34,072 bases of DNA from Candidatus Gastranaerophilales bacterium. GTDB lineage: Bacteria; Cyanobacteriota; Vampirovibrionia; Gastranaerophilales; Gastranaerophilaceae. The notes under the pieces were generated by a model. The model saw only the letters and a list, made by a program, of their open reading frames with translations. It had not been told where the DNA came from and did no database searches. Below are positions 8,726 through 17,157 of the stretch, piece by piece. Made by a program: the position numbers and the translations under genes. The stretch lies in contig JAEEXX010000008.1 of NCBI GenBank assembly GCA_016287985.1, positions 1-34,072 of the forward strand, read 5' to 3'. How positions within the stretch are numbered: the stretch's first letter is position 1; each line of letters opens with the position of its first letter.

Positions 8726-9304
8726 TTATACCATATCAAGCAGTTTGTTATAAATATCAATTGTTGTTTTACAAATTTTCAAATTTCTGTCGACAAGACT
8801 TTTTATAGTATTTTTATAACAAATTAAAAGAGCTTTGTTAAGTCCGTTCTCTTCAGAGAGTGCTTCTCTGATTGGTTCTGTCCATTCAGAAGGTCTGGTT
8901 TTATTTTCAATTTTATCGGCAATAAAGATAATTTTTTCAAAATCACTCATTTCTTCTTTTCCAAGGGTATGCCATCTTATTGCAGACAGAATTTCTTCAT
9001 CTTCAACACAAAATTCTTCCTTTGCCAAAATTGCACCTGCAGGTGCGTGATGAGTTTTGGGATTATCAAGTTCACCTTCGCAGAGCCCTGAACAACGGCA
9101 CATTATAGCTTCAAGTTCTTCTTTCGGAAAACATTTTGCGCAGTCATGAATAAGTCCGCAAAAATATGCTCTGTTTTTATCTAATCCGTATTTTTCGGCC
9201 AGCTCTGATGCACATTCGGCTGTGCCCAATGAATGCCGGTACCTTTCTTCATTTAAATTGTTTTTAAGCCAATTTTTGTACTTTTCAAGATTTGTATAAT
9301 CCAT
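8726..9304 (-). CDS. yqeK: HD-domain hydrolase YqeK (Ap4A hydrolase family)
   Basis: 192 residues, the usual length. It is an HD-superfamily metal phosphohydrolase: RYRHSLGTAECASELAEKYG supplies the first His, GLIHDCAKCFP the HD pair, and THHAPAGAILAK and IRWHTLGK the later His residues. YqeK proteins cleave diadenosine tetraphosphate symmetrically to ADP. The start codon lies inside the 3' end of nadD (20-nt overlap), the conserved nadD-yqeK order of many bacteria, which supports the assignment and translational coupling. Confidence 0.9.
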   Translation of the reverse strand: MDYTNLEKYKNWLKNNLNEERYRHSLGTAECASELAEKYGLDKNRAYFCGLIHDCAKCFPKEELEAIMCRCSGLCEGELDNPKTHHAPAGAILAKEEFCVEDEEILSAIRWHTLGKEEMSDFEKIIFIADKIENKTRPSEWTEPIREALSEENGLNKALLICYKNTIKSLVDRNLKICKTTIDIYNKLLDMV

Positions 9305-9857
9305 AATTTTTTATATAGTCCTCAACTTCTTTATTAATATTATTTTTGCCTATTTTTCTTATATCTGTTGACGAAATATCCATAAGTACCGAATTCATGA
9401 GTTCGAAATCCCAGCCGCTTTTTCTGAATTCATTATAAATTTCTTTGTCTACGTCTCCTCTTCGCGGGAATACTATAAAATGCACAAGCGTTTTCAATTC
9501 ATCTGCTTTATACCAGCTGTTTAAATTTACAAATGCATCAGTGCCTATTATAAAATTTAAACGACCCGTTATTTTATATTGTTCAATAATCTTTTTAACG
9601 GTTATTAATGAATAAGATTTGCCTTCAGATTGATACTCAATGTCTGAAATTTCGAAGTGTTTGTTATTGGAAATTGCAAGCTTAACCATATTAAACCTGT
9701 GTTTTGCAAGATTTTTGTCAATCTCTTTATGCGGCGGGATATATGCGGGTATGAAAATAATTTTATCAAACCCGAATTTTTCCAAGGCAAACTCTGCCAT
9801 TTTTATATGAGCATTATGTATCGGATTGAATGTTCCCGGGAAAATACAGAGTTTCAT
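9285..9857 (-). CDS. nadD: Nicotinate-nucleotide adenylyltransferase
   Basis: 190 residues. It transfers AMP from ATP to nicotinate mononucleotide in NAD synthesis. The nucleotidyltransferase signature is GTFNPIHNAHIKMAEFAL (a variant of GxFxPxHxGH with Ala for Gly) and the C-terminal SSTDIRK is the second ATP-binding motif. IPPHK and FIIGTDAF are also typical. I prefer the ATG at 9857 over the in-frame TTG two codons upstream because AGAGG lies 8 nt before the ATG. NAD kinase is encoded separately at 16298-17080, so the window carries two steps of NAD(P) synthesis. Confidence 0.93.
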   Translation of the reverse strand: MKLCIFPGTFNPIHNAHIKMAEFALEKFGFDKIIFIPAYIPPHKEIDKNLAKHRFNMVKLAISNNKHFEISDIEYQSEGKSYSLITVKKIIEQYKITGRLNFIIGTDAFVNLNSWYKADELKTLVHFIVFPRRGDVDKEIYNEFRKSGWDFELMNSVLMDISSTDIRKIGKNNINKEVEDYIKNYGLYKS

Positions 9858-9912
9858 TGTCAATACCTCTTATTAAGATACTACAATAAAAACAATAAAT
9901 TTACATCCTGGT

Positions 9913-10647
9913 CTAACCGCCTTGTGATGCTTGATTCAAATCATCTTCTTTGTAGATATTTTCCATATTTCTGATATATGTTTTGGTTAATTCGTCCATT
10001 GCACCATTGCCATTATAGTTTAAATCTATATCACCGTTTCTATCTACAAAGAAAGTGAACGTATCAGGATGCGTACAAGTTGAAGAATAAGAACAACTCT
10101 GCTCAGCGGTGTTTCGGGGGTTTAAATCGACAGATATTCTGTATCCTACTCTGCCTTGGTTTTGAGTAGCATCATAGAAAACTTCTTCTATATTCCATAA
10201 GGATGTATCAGCAGCCCTGCCTGATGCAACATAAGTAGTGCTGCCATTGTTGCACTCAGCTCCATCTTGCAAATTTAGCATTCCTCTCATTAAATTAGGA
10301 TACTTGCAGTGACCGCTATATTTTGTATCATGAAATTCAGGTTCTTTATCAGTTGGTTCTTCTGTGCAAAACAGCCCTATACAGCCTTCTTGTGTATGGG
10401 GTGCGGGTATGTTAGTATCTCCGAAATATGTGTCAAAATTGTCGTCCGGTGTACGTTGATAATATATATCTTCATTGTTTAATAACGCACGGTTTGTTTC
10501 AAGAATAAATTTATACGTATTAAGCACTCTGAATTTATACCTATCAGGTTTAAATCTCATATATGCAGGTGCCAACAACGCTGCAGCAATAGCAATAATA
10601 CTCATAGCTACAAGTAATTCCGCTAAACTAAATCCTCTTTTTTTCAT
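9913..10647 (-). CDS. Type IV prepilin-like / pseudopilin protein
   Basis: 244 residues. The N-terminus is a classical class III signal: KKRG|FSLAELLVAMSIIAIAAA, cleaved by prepilin peptidase after Gly5, with Phe1 and Glu5 of the mature protein conserved, followed by the hydrophobic assembly helix. The soluble part contains several Cys (likely disulfides) and a C-terminal FFVDRNGDIDLNYNGNGAMD, an acidic, possibly calcium-binding loop like those of type II secretion pseudopilins. GGAGA precedes the start. No pilus assembly gene is nearby, so it probably works with machinery encoded elsewhere. Pilus versus secretion role cannot be decided. Confidence 0.85.
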   Translation of the reverse strand: MKKRGFSLAELLVAMSIIAIAAALLAPAYMRFKPDRYKFRVLNTYKFILETNRALLNNEDIYYQRTPDDNFDTYFGDTNIPAPHTQEGCIGLFCTEEPTDKEPEFHDTKYSGHCKYPNLMRGMLNLQDGAECNNGSTTYVASGRAADTSLWNIEEVFYDATQNQGRVGYRISVDLNPRNTAEQSCSYSSTCTHPDTFTFFVDRNGDIDLNYNGNGAMDELTKTYIRNMENIYKEDDLNQASQGG

Positions 10648-10677
10648 ATTAATCTCCGATTCTTCTTCAAAACAATG

Positions 10678-11646
10678 TTAACATATTTTTGCGGAGGTTT
10701 CAAACAAAATTCGGTCAAGAACATCAAAAATTTCTTTTTGATTATCAATCAACACCAGCATTCCCCTATATTTTGAGGCTCCCTGAAATCCGTTAACATA
10801 GTAAGGATAAAATTTTCTTGTAAATTTTATTCCAACATTTTCTCCCCTAAACTCAATTTCTTTTTTAAGATGTATTTTAATTCCTTCAATTTTTTCTTCC
10901 AACGTCGGCGGAGATAAATAAATTCCTTTATTAATATAATTTTCAATTCTTGAGATTAATGTCGGGTCGCCTAAAATCCCTCTCCCTATTGCAATACCGT
11001 CAGCTTGAGATTCTTCAAGGCATTGTTCGGCGGTTTCTATGGAAACCACATCTCCGTTTGCAAAAACGGGAATGTCCACATTGCGCTTGAGTTCTGCTAT
11101 CTTTTTCCAGTCAGCTTTACCTCCGTACATTTGAGAACGGGTTCTGGCATGAATCGTTATAAAATCAGCACCCGCCTCTTGCATTCTTTGTCCGAATTCA
11201 ACGTAATTCATTTCTTCTGCCGTATATCCAAGTCTGAATTTTACACTCAGCGGAATGGAAATACGTGCTTTGACAGCTTTAACAATTCTTTCCGCAAGCT
11301 CGGGATTACGCATGAGCGCAGCTCCGTCTGTACCTTTTACTACTTTATTAACAGGACAGCCCATATTTATGTCAATCATATCAGCATATTTTTGAAGATA
11401 TTCGGCACATGAAGCTATCATTTCAGGTTTATGCCCGCTTAATTGATAAGATATAGGGGAATGATCTTCATTGCGTGCGGTTATAACAGTATCTTTTACC
11501 TGCGTCAAAGCTTCGGAGCTAATCATTTCGGTTGTTAAAAGACAGCTCTTGGAATATTCCCTGACTAAAGAACGCAAAACATAATCCGTAATTCCGGCCA
11601 TCGGTGCAAGAGAAACTCTGCTTGAAATCAAATCCCTAACTTGCAT
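10678..11646 (-). CDS. dusB: tRNA-dihydrouridine synthase (DusB type)
   Basis: 322 residues, normal for the family. This FMN enzyme reduces uridines in the tRNA D-loop with NADPH. It has the TIM-barrel N-terminal motif APMAGITD, the catalytic NMGCPVNKVVKGTDGAALMR with the active-site Cys, KFRLG, the HARTRSQMYGG substrate loop, and FMN phosphate-binding ANGDV and GIAIGRGILGDP. The start lies 11 nt inside the preceding TPR gene, so the two are probably co-transcribed. DusB is favoured over DusA/C from overall motif wording; the subtype is less certain than the family. Confidence 0.92.
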   Translation of the reverse strand: MQVRDLISSRVSLAPMAGITDYVLRSLVREYSKSCLLTTEMISSEALTQVKDTVITARNEDHSPISYQLSGHKPEMIASCAEYLQKYADMIDINMGCPVNKVVKGTDGAALMRNPELAERIVKAVKARISIPLSVKFRLGYTAEEMNYVEFGQRMQEAGADFITIHARTRSQMYGGKADWKKIAELKRNVDIPVFANGDVVSIETAEQCLEESQADGIAIGRGILGDPTLISRIENYINKGIYLSPPTLEEKIEGIKIHLKKEIEFRGENVGIKFTRKFYPYYVNGFQGASKYRGMLVLIDNQKEIFDVLDRILFETSAKIC

Positions 11647-13777
11647 ACGGTTTCAACTCTTCGACTCTGGTTTTTGCGTAATTTAAGTATTCATCTTCGT
11701 TTGTATAACTTGAAATAAACTGATTATAATATTTATACGCTTCTTTATATTTTTCGATTCCGTCATAATCCACTGCTAATAAGTAATTTGCAATCGGAAT
11801 TTCTTTTGATAATTCTAATGCTTTGAGATAATCATTTATTGCTAGTTGATTTTTCTTTTGTTCATCATAAATCAGTGCTCTGTAGTAATAAGCATAAGCA
11901 TTATTTTTATCCGCTTTCAGTATATTTGTAAATTTTACAAGAGCTTTATCAAAATCTTTATTTTCATATTGAGAAATCGCTTCAGAAAGTTCATTCATTG
12001 ACAGATTTTGTTCGACGTAGGCAAGTAAAGCCTTTGCCTCTTCATTTTGATTTAAGGAAATTGATTTCTTCAAGTAAACGCTTGATTCAGCCCATTTTTG
12101 CATTTCTGAATACAAATATCCGATATAATAAGGAATTTGAGCATTTTTAGGGTTAAGGCTTTCCGCTTTTTGGTAGTATTCAATAGCTTTGTTAAAATCT
12201 TTCAATTCCTGACAACAAGCTGCGGCTCCGAGCAATGAATTTTCCGTAGCAGGATTTACATCTAAATAAAGCTTCAAAGCCCCTTTAAAATCTTTGCCCT
12301 CGTATTTTACTCCGGCATCTGCTAGTATTTGTGCGGAATTGTCACCTTGAACATCTTTTAGAGTTTTTAATACAAGTTCATTCAATGGGAACTTGGTTTT
12401 GGCGGTTTGTAAAATGCTTTGAGCATTTTTGTAATCATTTATTGAAGCATAACAAATAGCTAAATTGACGTAAGCATCTACATTTGACGGATTGCTTGTT
12501 ATAACACCGTTATATGCCGAAATAGCTTCTTGAATTTTGTTTTCTTTGTGTAACTTATATGCATAATCGTAAAGCATATTTTGCATATTTTTGTCATTTC
12601 CTGCATTTTTGGTTAAATAAGCAACAAATTCCGAAGGCGTCATTGCATCTTTCATAACACCGATTATCTCTGCTTTTGCAGTGGCATTTGCCGGATCAAG
12701 AGTCAATACTTTTCTGTATAATTCTAATGCGCCGGACTTGTTACCCATTTCTGCAAAAGCTTGAGCTTTGTATAAGTTTGCTTGTACATTATTCGGATAT
12801 AGTGTAAGAACAGAGTCGTATGATTTTATTGCTTTTTGGTAATCTTTCTTTTGCTGAAAAAGCGTACCGACATTCAGCCTTGTATTAACGTTATTCGGAT
12901 TTAGTTGTTCTGCTTTACCGTAATAACTCAATGCCGCATCAAAATCGCCCTGAGCTTGTTTTATAGCACCTATATTAGCATTTAATTCCGCATCCGATGG
13001 AGTTTGAGCAAGTTTTTTAAGATATATCCTCTCAAGTGAATACAAAACTTCCATGTCACCTTTGCTGTTCGCAAGTGCAGCATTATATTGCGGAACAGCC
13101 TCGTCGTAAAGTCCGAGTTTATCCAAAGTTCTTGCATATTTCATCCTCAAAAGTCCGTCATTCGGATTAAGGTCTAATGCTAATTTATAGTATTCTGCAG
13201 ATTTTGGCTCGTTTCCGAGGAGCTTCATAAGTTCTGCGATTTGTAGATAAGAGTTTGCGGTATAACCTTGGTCCTCCGCAGATTTTGAAAATTCATATGC
13301 AGCAGCCGAAAGATTACCCAGAGCCCTAAGTTCTTCAGCCTTTTTGTATCTTGAACCGGCACTTCTGTCAAAACCAACAACTTTAAGACATTGATTTAAG
13401 TTTTCGTTTGCAGAAGCTATCATTGCGGCGGAATTTTGTATCGTTTGGTCTTTTGCAGGAAACATTTTCAGGTAGAAAAGGGCGCTTCTGAAATCATTAG
13501 CGGAATTTTCATATTTTTTTTCCTGATTCGCATAATATGTTGCACGGGCAAGATATGAATTTATAAGTCCGATTCTTGCGGAATTATCCATGAAATTTAT
13601 GCGTAGTGCTTTTCTAAATTCAACAATTGCGGATGAATATTGACCTTTTGCTAAATATTCCTGTGCAGCATCGTAGTGCTGAGCAAAAACTCCTGTGCCT
13701 GCACCTATTGCTATCTGTTGATTAAATACAACGGACAGAGATAATAAACAAAGTATCCCTAAAAATTCTTTCTTCAT
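11636..13777 (-). CDS. Large exported TPR-repeat protein
   Basis: 713 residues with a signal peptide ending near IAIGAG. The rest is an almost unbroken array of tetratricopeptide repeats of about 34 residues (for example AQEYLAKGQYSSAIVEFRKA, ANIGAIKQAQGDFDAALSYY, LNVGTLFQQKKDYQKAIKSY and YYIGYLYSEMQKWAESSVYL). At least a dozen are recognisable, with less regular stretches around residues 380-400 and 480-500. It would form a superhelical scaffold in the periplasm or at a membrane face. The partner is unknown. The start has no Shine-Dalgarno sequence but a TAAAAT 6 nt upstream. It heads the long minus-strand gene train and is divergent from mutL. Confidence 0.85.
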   Translation of the reverse strand: MKKEFLGILCLLSLSVVFNQQIAIGAGTGVFAQHYDAAQEYLAKGQYSSAIVEFRKALRINFMDNSARIGLINSYLARATYYANQEKKYENSANDFRSALFYLKMFPAKDQTIQNSAAMIASANENLNQCLKVVGFDRSAGSRYKKAEELRALGNLSAAAYEFSKSAEDQGYTANSYLQIAELMKLLGNEPKSAEYYKLALDLNPNDGLLRMKYARTLDKLGLYDEAVPQYNAALANSKGDMEVLYSLERIYLKKLAQTPSDAELNANIGAIKQAQGDFDAALSYYGKAEQLNPNNVNTRLNVGTLFQQKKDYQKAIKSYDSVLTLYPNNVQANLYKAQAFAEMGNKSGALELYRKVLTLDPANATAKAEIIGVMKDAMTPSEFVAYLTKNAGNDKNMQNMLYDYAYKLHKENKIQEAISAYNGVITSNPSNVDAYVNLAICYASINDYKNAQSILQTAKTKFPLNELVLKTLKDVQGDNSAQILADAGVKYEGKDFKGALKLYLDVNPATENSLLGAAACCQELKDFNKAIEYYQKAESLNPKNAQIPYYIGYLYSEMQKWAESSVYLKKSISLNQNEEAKALLAYVEQNLSMNELSEAISQYENKDFDKALVKFTNILKADKNNAYAYYYRALIYDEQKKNQLAINDYLKALELSKEIPIANYLLAVDYDGIEKYKEAYKYYNQFISSYTNEDEYLNYAKTRVEELKPYAS

Positions 13778-13868
13778 AAGAACATTTTACTACAATATTA
13801 AAAAAATAAATACTTGCCGATTCGGAGTACAGAAAGATTAATTTTTCTTTTGATATATAATTAATTAT

Positions 13869-15656
13869 ATGGGAAGAATCGTCCAACTATCAAAAAATGT
13901 TATTAACCAAATTGCGGCCGGAGAGGTGATTGAACGTCCTTATTCCGTTGTAAAAGAGCTTGTGGAAAACTCTATTGATGCAGGCGCCACAAGAATAAGT
14001 ATAGAAATTAGCAATGAATGCAGAGACATCAGAATTGCCGATAACGGAAGCGGTATTCATCCTGACGATATTTTACTTGCATTTTCAAAACACGCAACGA
14101 GTAAAATTCAATCTGGCGAAGATTTATATGATATAAAAACTATGGGATTTAGAGGAGAAGCTTTAGCAAGTATTATATCTATATCAAAAGTTACCTGCAT
14201 AACAAGAACCAAGGACTTTGATTACGGTACAAAAGTTGAATGCCGGAATTCCGAAGTTAAACAAACTCGAACAGGTTGTGCAGTCGGCACAGTAATGGAA
14301 ATAAAAGACTTGTTCTATAATATTCCTGCCAGATTGAAATTCTTAAAAAGTGCTAAAACGGAATTCGGTTATATAAGCGAATTTGTGCAAACTGCCGCAA
14401 TAATTCGTCCGAACATATCCTTTGAACTCAAATTTAACGGGAAAACCGTCTTTAAAACGAATTCAGCACATGAACAAATTATAACGATTAGAGAATTATT
14501 TTCGCAAGAAGTTGCTTCGAATCTCAAACCGGTTTTAAAAACGGACAAAATGTCCGGGTTAAAAATTTCCGGTTTTGTAAGCTCTCCTGACTATACAAGA
14601 GCGAGCAAAAAAGATTATTATACTTATGTAAACCAACGCCCGGTAAAATGCCCTGTTTTTCTTAAGGCTGTTGATATGGCTTACAAAAATCTTATCGGAA
14701 ACACTCGCTATCCTTTTGTTGTACTTAATTTAGAGATTCCGCCTGCAGATGTCGATGTAAATGTACACCCGGCAAAGCGTGAAGTGAGATACAAAAATCC
14801 AAACCAAATATTTAATTTTATATTTTCATCAATAAGCGATGCGCTAAAATCAAACATAGAAAAAAGCTTTGCAAGAAACATTTCGAGAGAAATTCCACAG
14901 GCAAAAGATATACCTGAAACAGAAGATATCTATGTGAGTGCTGACGTCAATATAGCTGATGTATTCCAAAAACCTGTACAAGAAATTGCTGCAGTTCAAA
15001 AAGTTGTACCGCTTAAACCTCAATTCGAGAAAAACGTTCAAGAAAATTATAAGCCGGTTGAGCACACTCAAGCTAAATTGCTAAACGAACCGGATTTTAT
15101 TCAGGAAGATATAATTATCGGTCAGTATAAAAAGACATATATTCTTATAGAAAAGGGAAACGGGTTAGAAATAGTTGATCAACATATCGCTGAAGAAAGA
15201 TATATCTATGAAAAATTGAAAGAATCCAAGAATATTGATTGCCAGCTTCTGTTTATTTCGGACGTAATTCCTGTTTCTGTTTCAGATAAAAACATTTTGG
15301 AATCCAATAAAGAAAAGTTGATGAAATTTGGATATGAAATAGATTTTATTTCGGATACAGAAGTTATTTTTAGAAAAATCCCTCAAATATTATCAAAAAT
15401 ACCACCAAAAGATATTCTGGCAGATATTTTGGGAAACATATCGGGAGACATTGATAATATTGAAGAAAAGATTATAATTACCACATCATGTAAAGCAGCG
15501 GTTAAGGCAAATACGTATTTAAATCAATACCAGATGGAAGAAATTATCAGAAATTGGCGAACCTGCAAAAACCCCGAAACTTGTCCGCATGGTAGACCAA
15601 TAGCACATTTTATTGAACACAAAGACTTGGCAAGTTTTTTCATGAGAGGGAAATAA
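13869..15656 (+). CDS. mutL: DNA mismatch repair protein MutL (endonuclease type)
   Basis: 595 residues. The GHKL ATPase half has NQIAAGEVIERPYSVVKELV, ENSIDAGA, DNGSGI and TMGFRGEALASI. The C-terminal dimerisation half has the metal-binding endonuclease motif DQHIAEERYIYE (residues 437-448, pattern DQHxxxExxxxE), CKAAVKAN and CPHGRP (572-577), the three motifs that mark nicking MutL proteins of bacteria without MutH/Dam. Mismatch repair here should therefore be methyl-independent, which is established for this MutL class. mutS is not in the window. A TATAAT at 13856-13861 ends 7 nt before the ATG and there is no Shine-Dalgarno sequence. The stop is 3 nt from the convergent HTH gene. Confidence 0.96.
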   Translation: MGRIVQLSKNVINQIAAGEVIERPYSVVKELVENSIDAGATRISIEISNECRDIRIADNGSGIHPDDILLAFSKHATSKIQSGEDLYDIKTMGFRGEALASIISISKVTCITRTKDFDYGTKVECRNSEVKQTRTGCAVGTVMEIKDLFYNIPARLKFLKSAKTEFGYISEFVQTAAIIRPNISFELKFNGKTVFKTNSAHEQIITIRELFSQEVASNLKPVLKTDKMSGLKISGFVSSPDYTRASKKDYYTYVNQRPVKCPVFLKAVDMAYKNLIGNTRYPFVVLNLEIPPADVDVNVHPAKREVRYKNPNQIFNFIFSSISDALKSNIEKSFARNISREIPQAKDIPETEDIYVSADVNIADVFQKPVQEIAAVQKVVPLKPQFEKNVQENYKPVEHTQAKLLNEPDFIQEDIIIGQYKKTYILIEKGNGLEIVDQHIAEERYIYEKLKESKNIDCQLLFISDVIPVSVSDKNILESNKEKLMKFGYEIDFISDTEVIFRKIPQILSKIPPKDILADILGNISGDIDNIEEKIIITTSCKAAVKANTYLNQYQMEEIIRNWRTCKNPETCPHGRPIAHFIEHKDLASFFMRGK

Positions 15657-15659
15657 CAA

Positions 15660-15866
15660 TTATACTTCTTGAAATACTATTTCATAGCCCAATATTTTTG
15701 CTATTATTTGACACTCTGTAAATGATATTGTATCTCTGTTTAATTTTCCATATAGTTTTGCTGCTGTATAATTTATCCCGGTTTCTTTTGACATAAGTTC
15801 AGCGAGTTTTGAAACTGACAAATGGCGCAAAGTTAAAAATATTTTGAGTTGTGTTTTAATATCCAT
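15660..15866 (-). CDS. Small HTH (XRE-like) regulator
   Basis: 68 residues, starting MDIKTQLKIFLTLRHLSVSK and containing a probable helix-turn-helix (VSKLAELMSKETGINYTAAK, then LNRDTISFTECQIIAKILGY). The layout resembles compact Cro/XRE-like DNA-binding proteins of gut bacteria. A longer reading frame extends upstream to 16193, but it would run through the promoter and coding region of the divergent gene at 15970, so I take the internal ATG at 15866. A TATAAT ends 6 nt before this ATG and there is no Shine-Dalgarno sequence. It probably regulates the divergent promoter at 15886-15913 and itself; this is inferred from position. Confidence 0.65.
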   Translation of the reverse strand: MDIKTQLKIFLTLRHLSVSKLAELMSKETGINYTAAKLYGKLNRDTISFTECQIIAKILGYEIVFQEV

Positions 15867-15885
15867 ATTTAAATTATATACATGT

Positions 15886-15913
15886 TTGACAAAATTTGCC
15901 GATATTGTATAAT
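15886..15913 (+). promoter_or_regulatory. Consensus sigma-70 promoter for the 106-residue protein
   Basis: Perfect TTGACA at 15886-15891, a 16-bp spacer and perfect TATAAT at 15908-15913. It is the strongest promoter seen in the window and reads toward the gene at 15970. A 5' leader of about 50 nt is expected. Confidence 0.75.
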
Positions 15914-15916
15914 AAT

Positions 15917-15950
15917 TATCATATACGATATTAAATATTATATACGGTAA
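15917..15950. promoter_or_regulatory. Operator-like palindrome and direct repeat
   Basis: TATCATATACGATA (15917-15930) is a near-palindrome with TATC/GATA ends placed right at the expected transcription start. The related TATACGGTAA lies at 15941-15950, so ATACGRTA occurs twice about 20 bp apart, roughly two helical turns. This suits binding of two regulator dimers, perhaps the adjacent HTH protein. Confidence 0.4.
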
Positions 15951-15969
15951 TATAATTAAGAGGTGAAAA

Positions 15970-16290
15970 ATGAGTTTAAAATATTTAAAAAATGAATTTG
16001 ATAAATACATAGAAAGCAGTTCCGATAAATTAATTGACCAATTTCTATCAAACACAAATTTTATGGTAATCGCAAAGCCAACATTGCGTAAGATATTTAG
16101 GAAAATGCTTTTTGCAAATATAAATATAATAATTTTAATTGAAGTAATAAGAAAAATTGATAAAAATCCGAGTTTATCCAAAATAATTAACACACAGATG
16201 GAACAAAGTAAAAATCTTAACAGAAGTCTTATATTATGCGAAAACTGTATTAATACTATATGGGAAGAGCTTTACAAAATATTATATTAA
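15970..16290 (+). CDS. Unknown 106-residue protein paired with HTH regulator
   Basis: I do not recognise this family. The protein is small, Lys/Ile/Asn-rich and mostly helical by composition, with a hydrophobic stretch (FANINIIILIEVI, about residues 49-61) that is too short and mixed to be a clear membrane span. One CENC pair lies near the C-terminus. The start is well supported: a consensus promoter at 15886-15913 and AAGAGGTG just upstream. It is divergent from a 68-residue HTH gene, an arrangement shared by toxin-antitoxin and small autoregulated modules. Its stop lies 7 nt from the convergent nadK stop. Confidence 0.65.
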   Translation: MSLKYLKNEFDKYIESSSDKLIDQFLSNTNFMVIAKPTLRKIFRKMLFANINIIILIEVIRKIDKNPSLSKIINTQMEQSKNLNRSLILCENCINTIWEELYKILY

Positions 16291-16297
16291 TTTAATA

Positions 16298-17080
16298 TTA
16301 AACACTTTTTTTAGGCATAACACCCCAATGCAGGGAGTTTCTCAAAACAGGATAAAACTGACGTTCATTTAAAAATGCCAGCACTGCTTTTTTATCTGAT
16401 GCGGTGATAGTAATTTTATCAATACATTTTATAGTATCGTATCCGTCAATTGAAACAGATAAAAGCATATCGCTAGTCTTAACAGCAATTTGTTCTTTCG
16501 CAGGAACAACCAGCGGTCGTGCATTAAGTGTATGAGGGCATATAGGAACTATGACTATTGAATCCAGCGCAGGGTGCAATACAGGTCCTCCCGCAGAAAG
16601 TCCGTATGCAGTCGACCCTGTTGGAGTAGAAATAATTATTCCATCCGCAATGTAATTGCATACGACGTCATCATTTATTTCAAGGTAAAATTTAGATGAG
16701 CGAGACTGATTACATCCCTTTATAACAAAGTCATTCAGAGCCAAAAAAGAGCCTGAAGCAAGCATTAATCGTTCTTCAGAATAATAATTTCCATTTAATA
16801 TTGAATCGATGATATATCCTATATCTTCAGAATGTGAAAGGAAACCCAATCTTCCAAGGTTTATACCGAGTACAGGAATTTTTGTATCTGAATAGAATCT
16901 GGCTGTTCTAAGAATCGTGCCGTCCCCGCCGAGCGCAATTGTAAAATCGCCAAAAGCACTTAATTCAGCTATATCAAAAGACTTATATTCAGTATTATGT
17001 TTTTCGAGTTCTGATTCAACTTTTTTCAAAGTTTCCAAATATTCAGGGATTTTTTCGTTGTATGCTATATTTATTTTCAT
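16298..17080 (-). CDS. nadK: NAD kinase
   Basis: 260 residues. It phosphorylates NAD to NADP. The signature GGDGT (residues 51-55) follows a hydrophobic strand, then LGINLGRLGFLS, LNDFVI (ND in place of the usual NE), ADGIIISTPTGSTAYGLSAGGPV and PICPHTLNARPLVVP, all diagnostic. The ATG at 17080 has no Shine-Dalgarno sequence. An extended -10 (TGATATAAT) ends exactly 7 nt upstream, which suggests a leaderless transcript. It is divergent from the bifunctional-nuclease gene at 17158. Confidence 0.95.
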   Translation of the reverse strand: MKINIAYNEKIPEYLETLKKVESELEKHNTEYKSFDIAELSAFGDFTIALGGDGTILRTARFYSDTKIPVLGINLGRLGFLSHSEDIGYIIDSILNGNYYSEERLMLASGSFLALNDFVIKGCNQSRSSKFYLEINDDVVCNYIADGIIISTPTGSTAYGLSAGGPVLHPALDSIVIVPICPHTLNARPLVVPAKEQIAVKTSDMLLSVSIDGYDTIKCIDKITITASDKKAVLAFLNERQFYPVLRNSLHWGVMPKKSV

Positions 17081-17087
17081 ACAACTG

Positions 17088-17096
17088 ATTATATCA
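17088..17096 (-). promoter_or_regulatory. Extended -10 promoter of nadK
   Basis: On the minus strand TGATATAAT (TG-n-TATAAT) is followed by 7 nt and then the nadK ATG. No good -35 is visible, as is usual with extended -10 promoters. Transcription would begin at or next to the start codon. Confidence 0.5.
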
Positions 17097-17103
17097 CGGA
17101 AAG

Positions 17104-17122
17104 CTATTTTGTGGTAAAATAG
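17104..17122 (+). promoter_or_regulatory. Extended -10 within an inverted repeat, upstream of the BFN gene
   Basis: TGGTAAAAT at 17112-17120 is an extended -10 reading toward 17158. It is embedded in the inverted repeat CTATTTT-GTGGT-AAAATAG (17104-17122), placed between two divergent promoters, so a shared operator is possible. Confidence 0.4.
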
Positions 17123-17157
17123 TTAAATATCAGATATAAAGAGGAATTGAATATATT

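Noticed and set aside
11005-11412. 135-residue antisense frame inside dusB
   Set aside because: Shadow of a conserved gene; no supporting signals.
15867-16193. Upstream extension of the HTH gene to give a 177-residue protein
   Set aside because: It would cover the consensus promoter and the coding start of the opposite-strand gene, and the extra residues are low-complexity and hydrophobic. The internal ATG at 15866 begins the recognisable domain.
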